54,369 nucleotides of DNA, taken from the NCBI GenBank assembly GCA_903861145.1, contig CAIOTH010000007.1:1-54369 (forward strand). The letters run 5' to 3'. The stretch's first letter is position 1; the number at the start of each line of letters is the position of its first letter. A model generated the notes under the pieces. That model saw only the letters and a list, made by a program, of their open reading frames with translations, ran no database searches and was not told where the DNA came from. The translations under genes were made by a program, and so were the position numbers. Origin of the DNA: an uncultured Bacteroidota bacterium. Its GTDB lineage: Bacteria > Bacteroidota > Bacteroidia > Chitinophagales > LD1. Of the stretch, positions 33,954 to 42,632 are shown in pieces.

Positions 33954-34107
33954 GGGGGTGCGAACGTGTTAAGGTGTTAAAGTGCAAATGTTTAAATACA
34001 TGCGGCCTATTCCATTTTAATAAATCGTTTGGTTGCGCTTTGTTGTTTTAAAGCCGGGCAAAGGCTTCTTCCATTCAAGATTAGCCTCATTTAATTATGT
34101 TTGCCTG

Positions 34108-34821
34108 ATGAACAAGAAGATTGTTATTACCGGAGGCACTAAGGGCATTGGCCTGGCTATAGCCCGAAAGTTTACCATGGGTGGTTTTGATGTTGCTGTT
34201 TGCGCGCGGAACGAAAATGACTTACTGGCACTGGATAGCGCATTGGCTGCGCTTCGCAGGCACGAAAGCCAGAAGATACTCATGGCGAAATGCGATATCA
34301 GCAAAAAGGATGAACTAAAAGCATTTTCGGATGACGTGTTGCGCGAGTTTGGCCGCGTTGATATGCTTGTAAATAATGGTGGCGTATTTTTACCGGGGCA
34401 GATACACAAGGAAGAAGATGGGTTACTGGAAAAGCTGATAGAGACTAACCTTTACAGCGCATATAATTTGAGCAGGTGGTTAATACCCGGAATGATAAAG
34501 CATAATACGGGGCATATTTTCAATATGTGTTCGGTGGCCAGTTTAACGGCTTACCCAAATGGGGGCTCTTATAGCGTTTCGAAATTTGCGATGTTGGGTT
34601 TATCAAAGGCTTTGCGCGAGGAGCTAAAAGACTTTAACATAAAGGTTACGGCATTACTGCCAGGCGCAACGCTTACAGATTCGTGGAAAGGGACCGACTT
34701 GCCAATCTCTCGTTTTATGAAGGCTGAAGATGTTGCCGATATAGTTTGGGATATCTACAATTTATCGGCCAATACAGTGGTGGAGGAAATAGTTTTAAGG
34801 CCCCTTTTGGGCGATATTTAA
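34108..34821 (+). CDS. SDR-family oxidoreductase, FabG-like
   Basis: 237 residues from the ATG at 34108 (MNKKIVITGGTKGIG); the longer frame from 34033 adds 25 residues that do not fit the family. Cofactor motif TGGTKGIG (8-15), NNGG in place of NNAG (about 94), catalytic Ser in CSVASL and YSVSKFA (Tyr/Lys) are visible. It reduces or oxidises an unidentified alcohol/ketone with NAD(P)H. It stands between the two-component system and the DUF1573 gene on the same strand, with gaps of about 95-150 bp, so it is probably transcribed separately. Confidence 0.88.
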   Translation: MNKKIVITGGTKGIGLAIARKFTMGGFDVAVCARNENDLLALDSALAALRRHESQKILMAKCDISKKDELKAFSDDVLREFGRVDMLVNNGGVFLPGQIHKEEDGLLEKLIETNLYSAYNLSRWLIPGMIKHNTGHIFNMCSVASLTAYPNGGSYSVSKFAMLGLSKALREELKDFNIKVTALLPGATLTDSWKGTDLPISRFMKAEDVADIVWDIYNLSANTVVEEIVLRPLLGDI

Positions 34822-34915
34822 GGCTAAAATGTTGTTAAAGGAATTTAACCAAATCTCAAAAATTTAGAATTAAAACCCCAACTCTGCTATTTTAGCATTT
34901 CAAATAACCGATTTT

Positions 34916-35416
34916 ATGCAAAAGACTTTCTTGTTTTTCTTATTGATTACCCTTGGCTCAGTTTCGTTTGGCCAGCAGGTTAAAACCACCCCAGCACCTA
35001 AAAAAGACGATAAGCCCGCTCAGGCGCCGGTTAACCCTAATGCTGCTACGGCCGATTTTAAGGAAGAGAGCTACAATTTTGGTGATGTTGGCGAGGGTCC
35101 GCAAATTACCCACGAGTTTAAGTTTACCAATAATGGTAAGGAGCCTTTGATTTTATCGAACGTAAAGGCAAGTTGTGGTTGCACAACGCCCAGCTGGCCT
35201 AAGGACCCTATTTTACCGGGTAAAGAGGCTACCATTTTAGTAACTTATAATACCCAGGGGAGGCCCGGTAAGTTTACCAAAAGCATTACTATTACAAGCA
35301 ATGCCGCCACACCAAGCAAGGTTATTTACATTAACGGAACCGTTGAAAAAGTTGACCCTGCCAAGTACGAGCCGCTTGAGCAACCAAGCATGCTTTCGCC
35401 AAAGGGAACTAATTAA
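34916..35416 (+). CDS. DUF1573 domain exported protein
   Basis: 166 residues. Signal peptide (about 1-19, VSFGQ), an Ala/Pro/Lys linker (about 20-45), then a DUF1573 immunoglobulin-like domain (about 48-145): YNFGDVGEGPQITHEFKFTN, a NVKASCGCTTPSW motif with the conserved CGC, LPGKEATILVTYNT and GKFTKSITITSN. The family is widespread in Bacteroidota and is thought to be a periplasmic or surface beta-sandwich protein of unknown role. Gene symbol cannot be given. Confidence 0.9.
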   Translation: MQKTFLFFLLITLGSVSFGQQVKTTPAPKKDDKPAQAPVNPNAATADFKEESYNFGDVGEGPQITHEFKFTNNGKEPLILSNVKASCGCTTPSWPKDPILPGKEATILVTYNTQGRPGKFTKSITITSNAATPSKVIYINGTVEKVDPAKYEPLEQPSMLSPKGTN

Positions 35417-35439
35417 TAAAACAGTCGGTTTGAACGAAG

Positions 35440-35516
35440 TGAAGAATCTGGCCATTTGAGAATTGCCCAAGATTCCACATCAAGATGTTTCGCTATCGCT
35501 CAACATGACAAAAGGG
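35440..35516. repeat. Dispersed intergenic element with GCTATCGCTC core
   Basis: The stretch GAAGAATCTGG ... AAGATGTTTCGCTATCGCTC followed by AACATGACA contains an inverted ATGTT/AACAT pair and resembles a common Bacteroidota intergenic element. Only one copy is in the window, so the assignment is from memory. Confidence 0.35.
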
Positions 35517-35547
35517 GAATTTATCCCTTCATCAATAAATCTTCACT

Positions 35548-36762
35548 ATGCCAAGTGTTTCGCACAAAGGAATGTCGATGCCTGAGTCACCTATCAGGAA
35601 ATTAGTGCCGTATGCAGATGCAGCTAAGAAAAAGGGAGTTAAGGTTTACCATCTTAACATTGGGCAGCCAGATATTGAAACGCCTAAACAGTTTTGGGAT
35701 AAGTTGAAAACACTTGACATTAAGGTGCTGGAATATTGCCCCAGTAATGGTATTGCATCTTACCGCGAGAAGTTTGCAGGATATTATAACCGCATTGGCA
35801 TACCGGTTAACGCTACTGATTTTATGATTACCGAGGGAGCAAGCGAGGCACTTTCGTTTGCTATGATGAGCTGCCTTGACCAGGATGACGAGATAATTAT
35901 ACCCGAGCCTATGTATGCCAATTATATTGGTTTTGCGGCAGCTGGTGGAATAAGAGTAACGCCTATACCTACTTCCATTGAAAACGGGTTTGCCTTGCCT
36001 CCTATTGAAGATTTTGAGAAAGCGATTACCCTCAAAACAAAGGCTATATTGATTTGTAACCCGAATAACCCTACCGGTTATTTATATAGCAAGGAAGAGT
36101 TGCTTACGCTACGTAATATTTGCCTACGCCATGACCTGTTTTTGTTTGTGGATGAGGTTTACCGTGAGTTTTTATATGGTGGCAAAACGTTTTTCAGTGC
36201 CCTTAACCTTGATGGTATGGATAAGCACGTTGTGGTGTTTGATTCAATATCGAAAAGGTTTAGTGCATGTGGTGGAAGAATTGGTGCCATTGTAACACGT
36301 AATAAAGAGGTGTTGGCGGCGGCATTAAAGTTTGGGCAGGCAAGGTTGAGCCCTAACTCGCTGGCGCAAATTGCAGGCGAAGGACTTTTTGATTTAGGTA
36401 AGGATTACTACGATGGCATTATAGCAGAATATCAAAAGCGCCGTGATGTTATTGTAAAGTTATTGAACGAAATGCCGGGTGTAAGCTGCCCGAACCCTGG
36501 TGGGGCGTTTTACGCGGTAGCTTCTTTACCCGTTAAAGACAGCGACCATTTTTGCCAATGGATGCTCGAAAACTTTTCGCATAACGGGGCAACAGTAATG
36601 ATGGCGCCGGCATCGGGTTTCTATTCAACAACAGGTTCTGGTAAAAACCAGGTGCGTATTGCTTATGTATTGAATACGGAAAACCTTACAGCTGCGGCGG
36701 AATGCCTTGATTTAGGGTTGAAGGAGTATGCTAAGGCGATGGTTAGGGAGTTGGTGAATTAA
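35548..36762 (+). CDS. Class I/II PLP-dependent aminotransferase
   Basis: 404 residues. Fold type I aminotransferase of the aspartate/aromatic group: N-terminal IGQPDIETP, the NPNNPTGYLYS motif that orients PLP (about 172-182), FVDEVYREF (Asp to the pyridine nitrogen and Tyr) and SISKRFSACGGRIG with the Schiff-base Lys. The C-terminal arm NQVRIAYVLN carries the substrate-carboxylate Arg. The specific substrate (aspartate, aromatic or alanine) cannot be settled from sequence. It lies alone on the plus strand and is followed by a hairpin and a convergent gene. Confidence 0.93.
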   Translation: MPSVSHKGMSMPESPIRKLVPYADAAKKKGVKVYHLNIGQPDIETPKQFWDKLKTLDIKVLEYCPSNGIASYREKFAGYYNRIGIPVNATDFMITEGASEALSFAMMSCLDQDDEIIIPEPMYANYIGFAAAGGIRVTPIPTSIENGFALPPIEDFEKAITLKTKAILICNPNNPTGYLYSKEELLTLRNICLRHDLFLFVDEVYREFLYGGKTFFSALNLDGMDKHVVVFDSISKRFSACGGRIGAIVTRNKEVLAAALKFGQARLSPNSLAQIAGEGLFDLGKDYYDGIIAEYQKRRDVIVKLLNEMPGVSCPNPGGAFYAVASLPVKDSDHFCQWMLENFSHNGATVMMAPASGFYSTTGSGKNQVRIAYVLNTENLTAAAECLDLGLKEYAKAMVRELVN

Positions 36763-36764
36763 TT

Positions 36765-36796
36765 TTGAAGAGACGCGGTGCATCGCATCTCTTCAA
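36765..36796. repeat. Hairpin between aminotransferase and convergent secreted-protein gene
   Basis: TTGAAGAGACGCG (36765-36777) pairs with CGCATCTCTTCAA (36784-36796), 13 bp with one G-T pair and a 6-base loop. It lacks a T-run on either strand; it could be a bidirectional terminator or a dispersed palindromic element. Confidence 0.55.
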
Positions 36797-36805
36797 TGTT
36801 GGCAC

Positions 36806-37396
36806 CTACTTACTGCTTGCACACGTTTCAAAAAATTTATCAATGTCACAGTCTGGCCGATGATAAACCCTTTGCCAAGCCCTTGATAGTTTATTTATCT
36901 GTTCATTTACGCAATTAAAAAACGGAGCAAACTCAGGTTGTTTATTCGCCAAGGCTTTAAGAGTAGCAAATGTTCTGGCATGAAATATTTTTCCATCAAT
37001 ACCTTTTGAAATACATGTAATGTCATAAGTCTGTGATTGTGGACTACCATTAGCATTAGGCGTTTCCACAACAGAATAATGATGCCACAAATAATATTCT
37101 CCTTCGCGTTCAATTTTAAAATTCAATCCAAATGCTATTCTACAGAACTCTCCTTTGTACATTACACCAAAAATATCCTCTTGCTTATGAAATTCCAGTA
37201 CACCATTTATCTTATAACGAAGTAACGCGTTGGATCCGCGCAATGCATTCAGGCTATTGCTATCAATCAGAATCAATCTCTTGTTTAAATAATCATCATA
37301 AGTTTTATAAATGCCATCTTGAGCCTGAACAAAAAAGATGGAGAAAAGCAAAAAGGTAATTACCCAAAGTGGCCTAAAAAAGATGCTTCCTTTCAT
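36806..37396 (-). CDS. Hypothetical exported protein
   Basis: 196 residues. Signal peptide (about 1-25, FFVQAQ). The mature part begins DGIYKTYDDYLNKRL, a pattern frequent in small Bacteroidota exported proteins (a short strand-helix-strand start followed by repeated strands: GVLEFHKQEDIFGVMYKGEF, FKIEREGEYYLWHH). A C-terminal helical segment (about 150-190) carries CVNEQINKLS and CDIDKFFETC, so one or two disulfides are possible. No family is recognised. It lies alone between two convergent or divergent genes. Confidence 0.7.
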   Translation of the reverse strand: MKGSIFFRPLWVITFLLFSIFFVQAQDGIYKTYDDYLNKRLILIDSNSLNALRGSNALLRYKINGVLEFHKQEDIFGVMYKGEFCRIAFGLNFKIEREGEYYLWHHYSVVETPNANGSPQSQTYDITCISKGIDGKIFHARTFATLKALANKQPEFAPFFNCVNEQINKLSRAWQRVYHRPDCDIDKFFETCASSK

Positions 37397-37461
37397 GTAA
37401 GCAAAATTTAATACGGAAATATTAAAAAATATATAGAATTATTCACCTATAATTTTTCTTC

Positions 37462-38037
37462 TTACAACGTTGTATTATGGGTCAATATTTCCGCAAATGC
37501 AGATAGTGATTCGCAATAATTATCAATCAGCAGTTTTTGCTCATCGGTTGGCTTGTTTGGTTCACCTATAAACACAGTTATCATACCTGCATTTCGGCCA
37601 AACTCCATATCGCTTATTGAATCGCCTACGATGATGGATTTGGCGAAGTCAATTTCGGGGAAGTCTTTTTTAGCGCGCTTGGCCATACCGATATTGGGTT
37701 TGCGCATTTGTTTAACATCGTTAGCAACTAACTCTGTAGCGGAGTAGATGGCATGAATGCGGCCGCCATGCTTGCGCACTTCTTTCAGCATTTCGTCATG
37801 TATAAACTCTAAGTCGTCATGCGTCATTAAGCCACGCCCGACGCCTTGTTGGTTGGTAACGATTAGTATGCGTCGAAATACTTTGGCTAATTGAGTCATG
37901 GCATCAAGCGCGCCTTCCAGAAAATAAAACTCATCCCACGACTTGACGTAGTCGTTTGGATAGTGCAGGTTGATTACTCCATCTCTATCGAGAAACAGCG
38001 TCCAGCCTTTATCTATTTTCAATTCACTTAAAGTCAT
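37462..38037 (-). CDS. gmhB: D-glycero-D-manno-heptose 1,7-bisphosphate phosphatase
   Basis: 191 residues from the ATG at 38037 (MTLSELKIDKG), overlapping the upstream gene by 14 bp. HAD-IIIA phosphatase: nucleophile Asp17 and general acid Asp19 in FLDRDGVIN, the Thr/Asn motif IVTNQQGVGRG and GDSISDMEFGRNAG at the end of the core. In place of the usual zinc-binding Cys loop there is a shorter stretch with no cysteines, so the zinc-free subtype is likely. It removes the C7 phosphate so that the C1 phosphate can be activated. Context (gmhA, hddA, hddC) supports the GDP-heptose route. Confidence 0.9.
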   Translation of the reverse strand: MTLSELKIDKGWTLFLDRDGVINLHYPNDYVKSWDEFYFLEGALDAMTQLAKVFRRILIVTNQQGVGRGLMTHDDLEFIHDEMLKEVRKHGGRIHAIYSATELVANDVKQMRKPNIGMAKRAKKDFPEIDFAKSIIVGDSISDMEFGRNAGMITVFIGEPNKPTDEQKLLIDNYCESLSAFAEILTHNTTL

Positions 38038-38722
38038 GCTGCGCTTTGTTGTAATCTTCGGGAATTCCAATATCGATAAAATAGCCGTCGAACACCTTAC
38101 CTGAAAACTTTAGTTCACCGGTGTATCTTTCAAGAATATCTTTTTCGAAGGAGAACTTCGGCCCTACTTCGACCTTATCAAAGAGCTTTTTATCGAAGAA
38201 GTAAATGCCACCATTTATGAATCCCTTGTTCACAAATTTCTTCTCATCAAATTTCGTTATTCTGAAAGCTTCATTCATTTGCACGGTGCCATACCTGTCA
38301 AAATGCTCAAGCGGTTTAATGGCTAGTGTAATATCGCTTTTGCTCTCAAAATAATATTCCTGTAATGCCCACAAAGGCAGTCCGAAAAAGGTATCACCGT
38401 TTAAAACATAGGCTGGGCCGTCAATCAAATCAAAGGCTTGTTTAATTCCGCCACCGGTGCCCAGCGGTTCTTCTTCAATTGAGTAACGAACTTTGATGCC
38501 CAGGTATTCTTCGCCAAAAAAGTCTTTAATAACCTCATGCTTATATCCAACCGATAATATTACATCCTTTATTTGCTCGCTCTTTAAATATTGAAAGATG
38601 TAATGTAGAAAAGGCTTTCCGTTAACCGGGGCCATTGGTTTGGGGAGGTCGTTAATTACAGTGCGCAGGCGGGTTCCAAGGCCACCGGCTAAAACAATAG
38701 CTGGATAATCTTTAACATCCAT
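38024..38722 (-). CDS. hddC: Heptose 1-phosphate nucleotidyltransferase, HddC-like
   Basis: 232 residues. Sugar-phosphate nucleotidyltransferase fold: LAGGLGTRLRTVINDLPKPMAPVNGKP is split over residues 11-37 with the GGxGTRL signature, then SVGYKHEVI, EPLGTGGGIKQA and VLNGDTFFG (metal-binding Asp). It is placed between gmhA and gmhB and belongs to the same run as hddA, so the product should be GDP-D-glycero-alpha-D-manno-heptose, made from heptose 1-phosphate. A glucose- or mannose-type substrate cannot be excluded by sequence alone. It starts 1 bp after gmhA. Confidence 0.83.
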   Translation of the reverse strand: MDVKDYPAIVLAGGLGTRLRTVINDLPKPMAPVNGKPFLHYIFQYLKSEQIKDVILSVGYKHEVIKDFFGEEYLGIKVRYSIEEEPLGTGGGIKQAFDLIDGPAYVLNGDTFFGLPLWALQEYYFESKSDITLAIKPLEHFDRYGTVQMNEAFRITKFDEKKFVNKGFINGGIYFFDKKLFDKVEVGPKFSFEKDILERYTGELKFSGKVFDGYFIDIGIPEDYNKAQHDFK

Positions 38723-38723
38723 C

Positions 38724-39305
38724 CTACTTGAATTTAAAAAGCTCCTCTTCTACCAACTGGCAGATGATGTGGCCAATTAAGATGTGGCTCTCTTGTATAC
38801 GAGGGGTATCTTTGCTGGGAACGTTAAAAAGATAATCGCAGCTATCTTTCATTTTGCCACCGGTTTCGCCGGTAAAGGATATAACAGTCATGCCACGTTT
38901 CTTGCCCTCTTCCTGAGCGAGAATAATGTTTTTTGAACTGCCTGAGGTTGAAATACCAATCAAAACATCGCCCTTGCGGCCATGCGCTTTTACTGCACGT
39001 TCGTATACCTGATCGTAGGAGTAATCGTTTGCTACGGCAGTCAAAAATGAGGTATTAACGTGCAGGGCTTCTGCGGGAAGGGGTTCTCTATCACTATAAA
39101 AACGGCCAGTAAACTCGGCGGCTAAATGTTGTGCATCGGCAGCGCTGCCACCGTTGCCGCACAGGTATAAGCGATTGCCGTTTTTAAAGGCACCTGCAAT
39201 ACCAAAGGCTACTTCCTCAATTCGCTTTATCAATTCTTCGTCAGCCAATACTTTCTTCTTGACTTCGATTGAAGCAGATATGATGGATTTTATTTTGTCT
39301 TTCAT
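38724..39305 (-). CDS. gmhA: Sedoheptulose 7-phosphate isomerase
   Basis: 193 residues. SIS-domain isomerase making D-glycero-D-manno-heptose 7-phosphate, the first step of LPS and S-layer heptose synthesis. CGNGGSAADAQHLAAEFTGRF (about 51-71), ISTSGSSKNI and IQESHILIGHIIC with the conserved Glu/His are typical of GmhA. It is followed at 1 bp by hddC and preceded at 18 bp by hddA, consistent with one transcript. Confidence 0.95.
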   Translation of the reverse strand: MKDKIKSIISASIEVKKKVLADEELIKRIEEVAFGIAGAFKNGNRLYLCGNGGSAADAQHLAAEFTGRFYSDREPLPAEALHVNTSFLTAVANDYSYDQVYERAVKAHGRKGDVLIGISTSGSSKNIILAQEEGKKRGMTVISFTGETGGKMKDSCDYLFNVPSKDTPRIQESHILIGHIICQLVEEELFKFK

Positions 39306-39323
39306 CGGTTAATTCTTTTGACA

Positions 39324-40346
39324 TTAAATAGTCCAGGTGGTTAACCCGTATTCGGTAAAGTTATATTTCATTACGCGGCCGCCCAGTTTATTTAACGTAT
39401 CAATCACTTTAAATTTTGCATTGTAGGGTGCATAAAAAATCATAAATCCGCCGCCGCCGGCACCGGATATTTTACCACCGGTTGCGCCTGCTTTAATGGC
39501 TGTATCGTAAATGCCCTCAATCATAGGGTTTGAAATGCCTGAGGCCATGGCTTTTTTATGCTCCCAGCCGTAGTGTAAAATTTTGCCTATACCATCTACA
39601 TCGCCTTTCAAAATGGCTTCTTTCATCATTACGCTCTGCTCCTTGAGGTTGTGCATAGCTTCGATACTCTTTACGTTTTTCTTCTTCACGTTTTCGGATT
39701 GGCGGGCAATGATTTCGGAGGAAGAGCGGGAGGTTTCGGTAAAAAACAGGATGAGGTTGTTTTCCAACTCATTCAACCATTTATCTTTTATGCGCAGCGG
39801 GTTTACAATTACTTTATCGTTGGCATAAAACTCCATGTAGTTTACTCCGCCGAAAGTGGCTGCATACTGGTCCTGCTTACCACCATGCATAGCCAGGTCT
39901 TCGCGCTCAATACGATAGGCTAAATGGGCAATGTCATATTCACCCAAGGGTAACTTGAACCATTCAACAAAAGCGCCGAGAATAGCCACTACCAGTGTTG
40001 AAGATGAGCCTAGCCCTGAACCTGGGGGAGCATCAACATAAGTCGTCAGTTCAAAAGCGAATGGTTTTTTAATGAAGTCTTTTACCACCCGGTTATAAAC
40101 GCCTTTGGCTAAATCGAGTTTCCCGTCAATAGCCAAATGCTTTTTGGCTTCTAAAACCAGCTCTTCGTTTCTGTCGATAGCTTTGATAGTTATCTTTTTG
40201 CCGCTTGACGGTTTGATAGTTGCATAGGCATGCATGCCAATGGTCATATTGAGGATGGCACCACCGTATAAATCAGAGTAGGGCGATACATCGGTACCAC
40301 CGCCTGCCAAACCAAGACGCAAAGGGGCTTTACTTCTTATAATCAT
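39324..40346 (-). CDS. hddA: D-glycero-alpha-D-manno-heptose 7-phosphate kinase
   Basis: 340 residues. GHMP kinase: substrate motif KAPLRLGLAGGGTDVSPY (about 5-22), the ATP-binding GSGLGSSSTLVVA (about 107-119) and the C-terminal GGKISGAGGGGFMIF. The alpha-configured 1-phosphate it makes is used for GDP-heptose, not ADP-heptose. HddA with GmhA, GmhB and HddC completes the GDP-D-glycero-alpha-D-manno-heptose pathway. The gene is preceded by a 95-bp gap containing a dispersed repeat. Confidence 0.93.
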   Translation of the reverse strand: MIIRSKAPLRLGLAGGGTDVSPYSDLYGGAILNMTIGMHAYATIKPSSGKKITIKAIDRNEELVLEAKKHLAIDGKLDLAKGVYNRVVKDFIKKPFAFELTTYVDAPPGSGLGSSSTLVVAILGAFVEWFKLPLGEYDIAHLAYRIEREDLAMHGGKQDQYAATFGGVNYMEFYANDKVIVNPLRIKDKWLNELENNLILFFTETSRSSSEIIARQSENVKKKNVKSIEAMHNLKEQSVMMKEAILKGDVDGIGKILHYGWEHKKAMASGISNPMIEGIYDTAIKAGATGGKISGAGGGGFMIFYAPYNAKFKVIDTLNKLGGRVMKYNFTEYGLTTWTI

Positions 40347-40395
40347 ATGGTTGCAAAATAAATGATTTCGGGGAATGTAGGGGGGTAGAGAAATT

Positions 40396-40432
40396 AACTA
40401 CTAAGGCACTAAGGACACACAGGAGCACTAAG
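40396..40432 (+). repeat. Dispersed CACTAAGG-type intergenic repeat, copy 4
   Basis: AACTACTAAGGCACTAAGG is followed by ACACACAGGAGCACTAAGC, the irregular 8-10 bp unit seen in the other copies. It lies between hddA and the GT4 gene. Confidence 0.7.
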
Positions 40433-40441
40433 CTTATAAAA

Positions 40442-41578
40442 CTAAGCACTGATTTGTTGGTACATTTCAAAAATGCGGTTTAGCATTTCGCTCCAGGCGT
40501 ATTTTTTCTTCTCGGTTTTTATGGCGTCGCGCATAGGATATTCGCGGTGGTTGGCATAAAAATCTACCAGTGCATCGGCAATGGCTTTGGGTTCGGGTTC
40601 AACTACGTAGCCTACTTTCCCGTTTGGCACTATTTCGGGTAAGCCTCCAACATTGGTAACCAACATTGGCCTATCGAAGTGATAGCATATTTGGGTAACG
40701 CCACTTTGCGTAGCATGCTTATAGGGCTGAACAACAATATCAGCAGCACAGAAGTAATTGCGCACTTCGTTGTCAGGAATAAAATCAGTTCTTAAAATAA
40801 GTTTATCGGCTATGTTCAACTGGGTAATTAAATCCCAATATGGTTTAGCGGCGGTATAAAACTCGCCGGCAACAATTAACCTGATATTCAGATTTCTTAC
40901 TCTGTCATCGGCCATGGCATTCAACAAAAGGTCAAGCCCCTTGTAATCGCGGATGAAGCCGAAAAATAAAATGTATTCGGTATTGATTTCGAGGCCGAGT
41001 TTTTCGTAGGCCTCAGTCTTTTTGATAGCCTCACCAAAGTTGTCGAACAAAGGATGCGGCGAAAAAACCTTGGGCTTTTTAGAATCGAATTTCTGTAAGT
41101 CAACTAACACAGAATCGCTCATAGCAATAAAGCCATCTACAGAATTTGCGAAGTATTGAGCAAGTTGAAAATCACCCAGGCGCTTTTCGTGAGGAATGAT
41201 GTTGTCAATAATGGAAATGACTTTGGTTTTCTTGTTCTTTTTCACAATCCGTGAAATGGTGCCGAGGCACGGGCCCATGAACGGCAGCCAAAATTTTACA
41301 ATCATCAGGTCGGCATTCAGTTTGGCAATTTCTCTGCCCACGCTTATCCAGTTAAGCGGGTTGATGGAGTTTACTTTTACATGAATGTATAAGTCATCGG
41401 GAGCAGGTTGATCACTAATCTGAGAGGTGCCGGGAAAAAGAAATGAAGGATATTGCAGGCTGAAAGTATAAATCTGAACGCTGTGTCCCTGTCTTACAAA
41501 CTCGCGCGCAAGGCGTTCGTTGTATGATGCCAAGCCGCCGCGTAATGGGTGAGCGCTACCTAAAATTATAACTTTCAT
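40442..41578 (-). CDS. Family 4 glycosyltransferase
   Basis: 378 residues from the ATG at 41578 (MKVIILGSAHPLRGG); the longer frame adds 10 residues. GT-B fold: the N-terminal G-rich loop LRGGLASYNERLAREF (about 12-28) and a C-terminal domain with GFIRDYKGLDLLLNA, VAGEF, ADIVVQPYKHATQSG and GGLPEIVP, including the nucleotide-binding EX7E-like segment. It transfers a nucleotide-activated sugar, possibly the heptose made by the adjacent enzymes; acceptor and linkage are unknown. It lacks membrane segments and should work at the cytoplasmic face. Confidence 0.88.
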   Translation of the reverse strand: MKVIILGSAHPLRGGLASYNERLAREFVRQGHSVQIYTFSLQYPSFLFPGTSQISDQPAPDDLYIHVKVNSINPLNWISVGREIAKLNADLMIVKFWLPFMGPCLGTISRIVKKNKKTKVISIIDNIIPHEKRLGDFQLAQYFANSVDGFIAMSDSVLVDLQKFDSKKPKVFSPHPLFDNFGEAIKKTEAYEKLGLEINTEYILFFGFIRDYKGLDLLLNAMADDRVRNLNIRLIVAGEFYTAAKPYWDLITQLNIADKLILRTDFIPDNEVRNYFCAADIVVQPYKHATQSGVTQICYHFDRPMLVTNVGGLPEIVPNGKVGYVVEPEPKAIADALVDFYANHREYPMRDAIKTEKKKYAWSEMLNRIFEMYQQISA

Positions 41579-41595
41579 TATCGAAGATATTATAT

Positions 41596-41682
41596 GCCAC
41601 AAAGGCACTAAGACACTAAGAAATACAGGTTATGATAATCGGGCTTATTGATTAAACCTTTGTGCCTTCGTGTCTTTGTGGC
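41596..41682. repeat. Inverted pair of CACAAAGG-type repeats, copies 5 and 6
   Basis: GCCACAAAGGCACTAAGACA (41596-41620 region) and, on the other strand, GCCACAAAGACACGAAGGCA (41657-41682 region) are head-to-head copies of the same element separated by about 36 bp, filling the gap between two glycosyltransferase genes. Confidence 0.75.
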
Positions 41683-41693
41683 GAAAACTAATT

Positions 41694-42632
41694 TTACAAA
41701 TTCACAGTTTTTGCAATGTCGTATTGATTGCGGTTAGCGCCATTGCGCGAAACAAGTTCACCTAAAAAACCCGCTACAAATAGTTGAACACCGATAATGA
41801 TGGAGAGCATACCGATGTAAAATATAGGACGCTCCGTCATACGATATACCTCAAATGCAAACTTGGCGATGGTTAAATAGATTACCATGCATGAGCCCAG
41901 AAAAAAACTAAGCACACCCAAACCACCAAACAAGTGCATAGGGCGTTTTGCAAAACGCGTCATGAACGATACGGATAGCAAATCTAAAAAGCCATAGAGA
42001 AAGCGCTCCATACCAAATTTGGTTACGCCGTATTTACGGGCCTGGTGCTGCACTACCTTCTCTCCTATTTTGCTGAATCCTGACTTTTTAGCCAGTATGG
42101 GTATGTAACGATGCATTTCGCCATATACTTCAACACTCTTCACTACCTCGTTTTTATATGCCTTTAAACCACAGTTAAAGTCGTGCAGGTAAATGCCCGA
42201 CATAGCCCGTGCTGCAGCGTTATATATTTTTGTAGGGAGCGTTTTGGTTATTGGGTCATATCGTTTTTGTTTCCATCCGCTAACCAGGTCGTAACCATCT
42301 TCCGTTATCATTTTATACAAAGCGGGAATCTCGTCCGGCGAGTCCTGTAGATCGGCATCCATGGTAATTACTACATCGCCTTTAGCAAGTTGAAAGGCAG
42401 TGTTAAGAGCGGCGCTTTTTCCGTAATTAATTCTAAACTTAATGGCCTTCAGATTTGGATTTTGTGCTGTAAGGCTTTCTAAAACCTGCCACGACTTATC
42501 CTTGCTCCCATCATCCACTAGTATTACTTCGTACGAAAAGTTATTAGCCTTCATTACGCGGTCAATCCAGGCGGTTAACTCTGGCAGCGATTCTTCTTCA
42601 TTAAATAAGGGAACTACTATCGATATCTGCAT
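41694..42632 (-). CDS. Family 2 glycosyltransferase, DPM1/GtrB-like
   Basis: 312 residues. GT-A domain: VVPLFNEEESLPEL, VDDGSKDKSW, ITMDADLQDSPDEIP and VSGWKQKRYDPITKT (about 130) are the usual dolichol-phosphate-mannose-synthase-like motifs. Two C-terminal membrane segments (about 230-255 and 266-292) anchor it, as in GtrB and undecaprenyl-phosphate sugar transferases. It probably loads a hexose onto undecaprenyl phosphate for periplasmic glycosylation. It begins directly at the stop of the DUF4199 gene, so the two are coupled. Confidence 0.92.
   Translation of the reverse strand: MQISIVVPLFNEEESLPELTAWIDRVMKANNFSYEVILVDDGSKDKSWQVLESLTAQNPNLKAIKFRINYGKSAALNTAFQLAKGDVVITMDADLQDSPDEIPALYKMITEDGYDLVSGWKQKRYDPITKTLPTKIYNAAARAMSGIYLHDFNCGLKAYKNEVVKSVEVYGEMHRYIPILAKKSGFSKIGEKVVQHQARKYGVTKFGMERFLYGFLDLLSVSFMTRFAKRPMHLFGGLGVLSFFLGSCMVIYLTIAKFAFEVYRMTERPIFYIGMLSIIIGVQLFVAGFLGELVSRNGANRNQYDIAKTVNL

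Noticed and set aside
33954-33985. GTGTTAAGGTGTTAAAGTG as a further copy of the GTTAA regulator array
   Set aside because: Spacing (about 9 bp, two copies) and position after the regulator gene fit a simple intergenic repeat better; no promoter follows.
34033-34107. Extended SDR N-terminus (25 residues)
   Set aside because: The SDR fold starts at MNKKIVITGG; the extra part is unrelated.
36801-36818. TTGGCACC...TGC resembling a sigma-54 promoter
   Set aside because: It lies at the 3' end of a minus-strand gene with no downstream plus-strand gene nearby; taken as chance.
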